Below, piece after piece: positions 61,525 to 64,000 of a stretch of 64,000 nucleotides of DNA. Numbering within the stretch: the first letter of the stretch is position 1; each line of letters opens with the position of its first letter. Source of the DNA: Neobacillus piezotolerans (GTDB lineage: Bacteria > Bacillota > Bacilli > Bacillales > Cytobacillaceae). Under the pieces are notes generated by a model. It did no database searches and had not been told where the DNA came from. It saw nothing but the letters and a program-made list of their open reading frames with translations. The translations under genes were made by a program, and so were the position numbers. The stretch is taken from NCBI RefSeq assembly GCF_003362805.1, contig NZ_QNQT01000004.1, forward strand, positions 62,001 to 126,000, in the 5' to 3' direction.

Positions 61525-63219
61525 ATGATGAAAAAACCGATTACAATCACGTTGGCCGCCGTTCTCAGCTGCGGCGCGCTAATTCCGCTAACCAGCGCGG
61601 AAGCAAATCAGGTTCCGCGAATGTCAGAAGAGAAAAATACGGTAAAAGCCGCCGGTGAGAATATTCACCCAGTTTTTACCTGGGGCAACCCGGGTCCGCT
61701 TTCACCAACCCTCCATAAAGGCTCAATCAAGGGAGCGGGAATGATTCAAGAGCCGTTGGACGGAATTGATGCCCAATTGAACAAATTCATTTCCGAAGGG
61801 GCGATGCCTGGGGCGGTGGCGTTTGCCGCGCGCAGCGGCCACATTGTAAAGCATGATGCCTATGGATATGCCTACCGGTATGAGGACGATCAATTCACGG
61901 AGTCTGGAAATCCAATTAAGATGCGGGAAGATACGATTTTTGATCTTGCTTCAATCAGTAAAATTTTTACGACAACGGCGGCAATGATCCTTTATGACCG
62001 AGGGCAGTTCGGCCTTGATGATAAGGTTGCGGAGTATATCCCTGAATTTGCGGCCAATGGAAAGGGAAACGTAACGATTCGCCAGCTGATGACCCATACT
62101 TCGGGGTTCGCCGCATGGATTCCCCTTTACACAAAAGGGAACAGCCGCGAAGACAGGATCAAGCTCGTTTTGAATGAGCCGTTAAGCAATCCTCCCGGCA
62201 GCAAGTATACATACAGTGATTTGAACATGATAACACTCGGGGTTTTAATCGAACGGCTATCAGGAAAGCGGCAGGATGAATTTGTCAAAGAGTATATTAC
62301 GGAACCATTGGAAATGAAGGATACAATGTACAACCCGCCGGCCGCTTTAAAAGACAGGATTGCGGCAACAGAGTACCAGCCGTGGACGAACAGGGGGATT
62401 GTTTGGGGCGAAGTCCATGATGAAAATGCATGGGCTCTTGACGGGGTAGCCGGGCACGCGGGGGTCTTTTCGACCGCTGAGGATTTGGCGAAACTGGCCC
62501 ACATGTATTTGAATGACGGCCGCTATGGGGGCAAGCAAATCCTTAGGGCCGAAACAGTCAGGATGCTTGTGGAAAACCAGATTCCCGAATTTCCGGGGAA
62601 CGACCATGGACTGGGATGGGAAATCGCCCAGGGATGGTTCATGGATGCCCTTGCGGATGAATCCGCGCTTGGGCATACAGGCTACACGGGAACTTCTATC
62701 GTTGTGAACAGGGCTAATGATACAATCGCGATTTTACTTACCAACAGGGTGCATCCGACCCGGAATACGGTTACAACCAATACCGCTAGGAGAGCATTTG
62801 CGAGGCAGGTTGCGGACGCCATCCCTGTTTCGATTCCCGATGGACAGGCATGGTTCGCAGGCTACGGCGATAAACTGCAGCGTACTCTAACGGCTGCGGT
62901 GGAATTAACCCAGCCAGCAAGGCTTACTTTTAATACATGGCACCGAATAGAAAAGGATTCGGATTATGGCTATCTAGAATGGTCCATGGACGGCTTGAAC
63001 TGGACGAAGGCAAAGCGATTTACAGGCAACAGCGATGGCTGGATCGATGTTGAGGCGCACCTGCCGGAAATCGCCAAATTTGTCCGTTTCAGATATGAAA
63101 CCGATAGCACGGTGAACGGCCGCGGCTGGTATGTCGATAACATCAAGCTTGAAGGTGCGGATGGCAAGAGTGTAGAGCCAATTTTTAAAGGAGATGGCTG
63201 GGAACAGAGAATCTATTAG
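61525..63219 (+). CDS. Secreted serine hydrolase, AmiE-like muramyl amidase
   Basis: About 564 residues from ATG 61525 behind GGGAGGG, with a signal peptide (MMKKPITITLAAVLSCGALI, cleavage near SAEA). Beta-lactamase/PBP4-type fold: nucleophile in DLASISKIFTT (SxxK), YSDLN (YxN), and HTGYTG (in place of KTG). The C-terminal 140 residues form an additional beta-sandwich-like domain (SDYGYLEWSMDGLNW, GRGWYVDNIKLEG). In B. subtilis the homologous AmiE releases N-acetylmuramic acid from muropeptides and is encoded with NagZ and NamZ. The NamZ-like gene that follows supports that role. Extra C-terminal domain noted. Confidence 0.8.
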   Translation: MMKKPITITLAAVLSCGALIPLTSAEANQVPRMSEEKNTVKAAGENIHPVFTWGNPGPLSPTLHKGSIKGAGMIQEPLDGIDAQLNKFISEGAMPGAVAFAARSGHIVKHDAYGYAYRYEDDQFTESGNPIKMREDTIFDLASISKIFTTTAAMILYDRGQFGLDDKVAEYIPEFAANGKGNVTIRQLMTHTSGFAAWIPLYTKGNSREDRIKLVLNEPLSNPPGSKYTYSDLNMITLGVLIERLSGKRQDEFVKEYITEPLEMKDTMYNPPAALKDRIAATEYQPWTNRGIVWGEVHDENAWALDGVAGHAGVFSTAEDLAKLAHMYLNDGRYGGKQILRAETVRMLVENQIPEFPGNDHGLGWEIAQGWFMDALADESALGHTGYTGTSIVVNRANDTIAILLTNRVHPTRNTVTTNTARRAFARQVADAIPVSIPDGQAWFAGYGDKLQRTLTAAVELTQPARLTFNTWHRIEKDSDYGYLEWSMDGLNWTKAKRFTGNSDGWIDVEAHLPEIAKFVRFRYETDSTVNGRGWYVDNIKLEGADGKSVEPIFKGDGWEQRIY

Positions 63220-63267
63220 GGTAGTAATTGGTAGGATGAAATAAATTTTAAAACAGGGGTGATTGTT

Positions 63268-64000
63268 TTGAAAAAATGGCTTTCAGCGGTGGTTACCGTA
63301 ATCCTGATCCTGTCTTCCTTAACAGTGGCGTTGGCAAACCATGACAAAGGCAAGGGGAAAAGCCAGGATCATAAAAAGTTCATGGTTGGCGCCGAGGCGC
63401 TCTTGAAGGAGCATAAGGACTTAATTAAAGGCAAGCGGGTCGGACTGATTACGAATCCGACCGGGGTCGACCAAAATCTTGTCAGTATTGTTGACTTGCT
63501 TTTCAATGACCCGGATGTGCAGCTGACGGCATTGTACGGCCCTGAGCACGGGGTGCGGGGAAGCGCCCAGGCCGGCCAGTACGTGGAATATTATATCGAT
63601 GAAAAAACGAAACTGCCTGTTTACAGCCTGTACGGAAAAACGAAGAAACCAACTCCGGAAATGCTTAAGGATGTTGACGTCCTCCTGTTCGATATCCAGG
63701 ATGTAGGGACAAGATTCTATACGTATATCTATACGATGGCCTATGCGATGGAAGCCGCGAAGGAAAATAATATTCCGTTCATCGTCCTCGACCGCCCGAA
63801 CCCGCTTGGCGGGACTAAAGTTGAAGGGCCGGTGCTTGATGCATCGAAGTATACTTCCTTTGTCGGAAACTATCCGATTCCGCTCAGGCATGGGATGACC
63901 GTTGGTGAGCTAGCGATGATGTTCAACAAAGAATTCAACATCGGGGCGGATTTAACGGTTGTCGAGATGAACGGCTGGAAGCGCAACATGTATTTTGATG
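63268..64000 (+). CDS. namZ: NamZ-like exo-N-acetylmuramidase (DUF1343), 3' truncated
   Basis: The frame runs from TTG 63268 (AGGGGTGAT upstream) to the window end, 244 codons. A signal peptide (WLSAVVTVILILSSLTVALA) precedes the DUF1343 domain: GKRVGLITNPTGVDQ, ALYGPEHGVRGSAQAG, SLYGKTKKPTPEML, DVLLFDIQDVGTRFYTYIYT and VLDRPNPLGG. NamZ in B. subtilis removes terminal MurNAc from cell-wall sugar chains. It is the second gene after the AmiE-like gene and acts outside the cell with it. Usual length is about 400 residues, so roughly a third is missing. Confidence 0.88.
   Translation, partial: MKKWLSAVVTVILILSSLTVALANHDKGKGKSQDHKKFMVGAEALLKEHKDLIKGKRVGLITNPTGVDQNLVSIVDLLFNDPDVQLTALYGPEHGVRGSAQAGQYVEYYIDEKTKLPVYSLYGKTKKPTPEMLKDVDVLLFDIQDVGTRFYTYIYTMAYAMEAAKENNIPFIVLDRPNPLGGTKVEGPVLDASKYTSFVGNYPIPLRHGMTVGELAMMFNKEFNIGADLTVVEMNGWKRNMYFD

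Noticed and set aside
1-64000. CRISPR arrays, insertion sequences, prophage, tRNA or rRNA genes
   Set aside because: No regularly spaced repeats, transposase or integrase frames, CCA-ended cloverleaf or rRNA sequence was noticed on either strand.

Overview
The window looks like chromosomal DNA of a low-GC Gram-positive bacterium of the Bacillaceae (Bacillus, Mesobacillus or Cytobacillus type). This rests on strong AGGAGG ribosome binding sites, frequent TTG and GTG starts, sigma-A promoters, T-tailed hairpin terminators, and Bacillus-type families such as HelD, ECF sigma factors with DUF4179-like anti-sigma factors, FetAB and NamZ. Assignments come from reading motifs by eye; no database search was run.

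Layout. 1-12.7 kb: a truncated hypothetical gene, a methyltransferase, a membrane protein with a NarL-type two-component system, an ECF sigma/anti-sigma pair, a FetAB-type metal exporter, a short UvrA-like ATPase and a tRNA-dihydrouridine synthase (dus). A decayed second copy of the dus 3' end lies behind the response regulator. 13-29 kb: an uptake and hydrolysis cluster with four amidohydrolases (three CodA-like paralogues), a Dpp/Opp-type ABC transporter with two substrate-binding lipoproteins, a sodium:solute symporter and a YesM/YesN-type two-component system. A headless gene remnant ends it. 29-45.6 kb: HelD, a single-chain sigma/anti-sigma fusion, two related hypothetical proteins, a P5C dehydrogenase, a dihydroorotate-dehydrogenase-like barrel fused to a membrane domain, an HD-GYP protein, an MFS exporter, a UDG-like protein, a DedA protein and an LLM flavin oxidoreductase.

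45.6-57.4 kb is the most interesting part and appears to be one sigma-54-controlled catabolic island. A PAS-AAA+-Fis activator sits between a leftward SDR plus alpha/beta hydrolase operon and a rightward LivHMGFK-type transporter operon. A third operon follows, encoding another alpha/beta hydrolase, a KASIII-like enzyme and a CoA transferase. Each target operon has a -24/-12 element (two excellent, one weak) preceded by the same 17-bp partial palindrome, TGTC-N9-GACA. I read this as uptake of a small acid followed by oxidation, C-C cleavage and CoA transfer; the substrate is unknown.

57.4-64 kb: an NCS2 nucleobase-type permease, a Rieske oxygenase, a small membrane protein, and a secreted muropeptide-recycling pair (AmiE-like serine hydrolase and NamZ-like muramidase, the latter cut by the window end). 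I saw no rRNA, tRNA, CRISPR array, insertion sequence or prophage.
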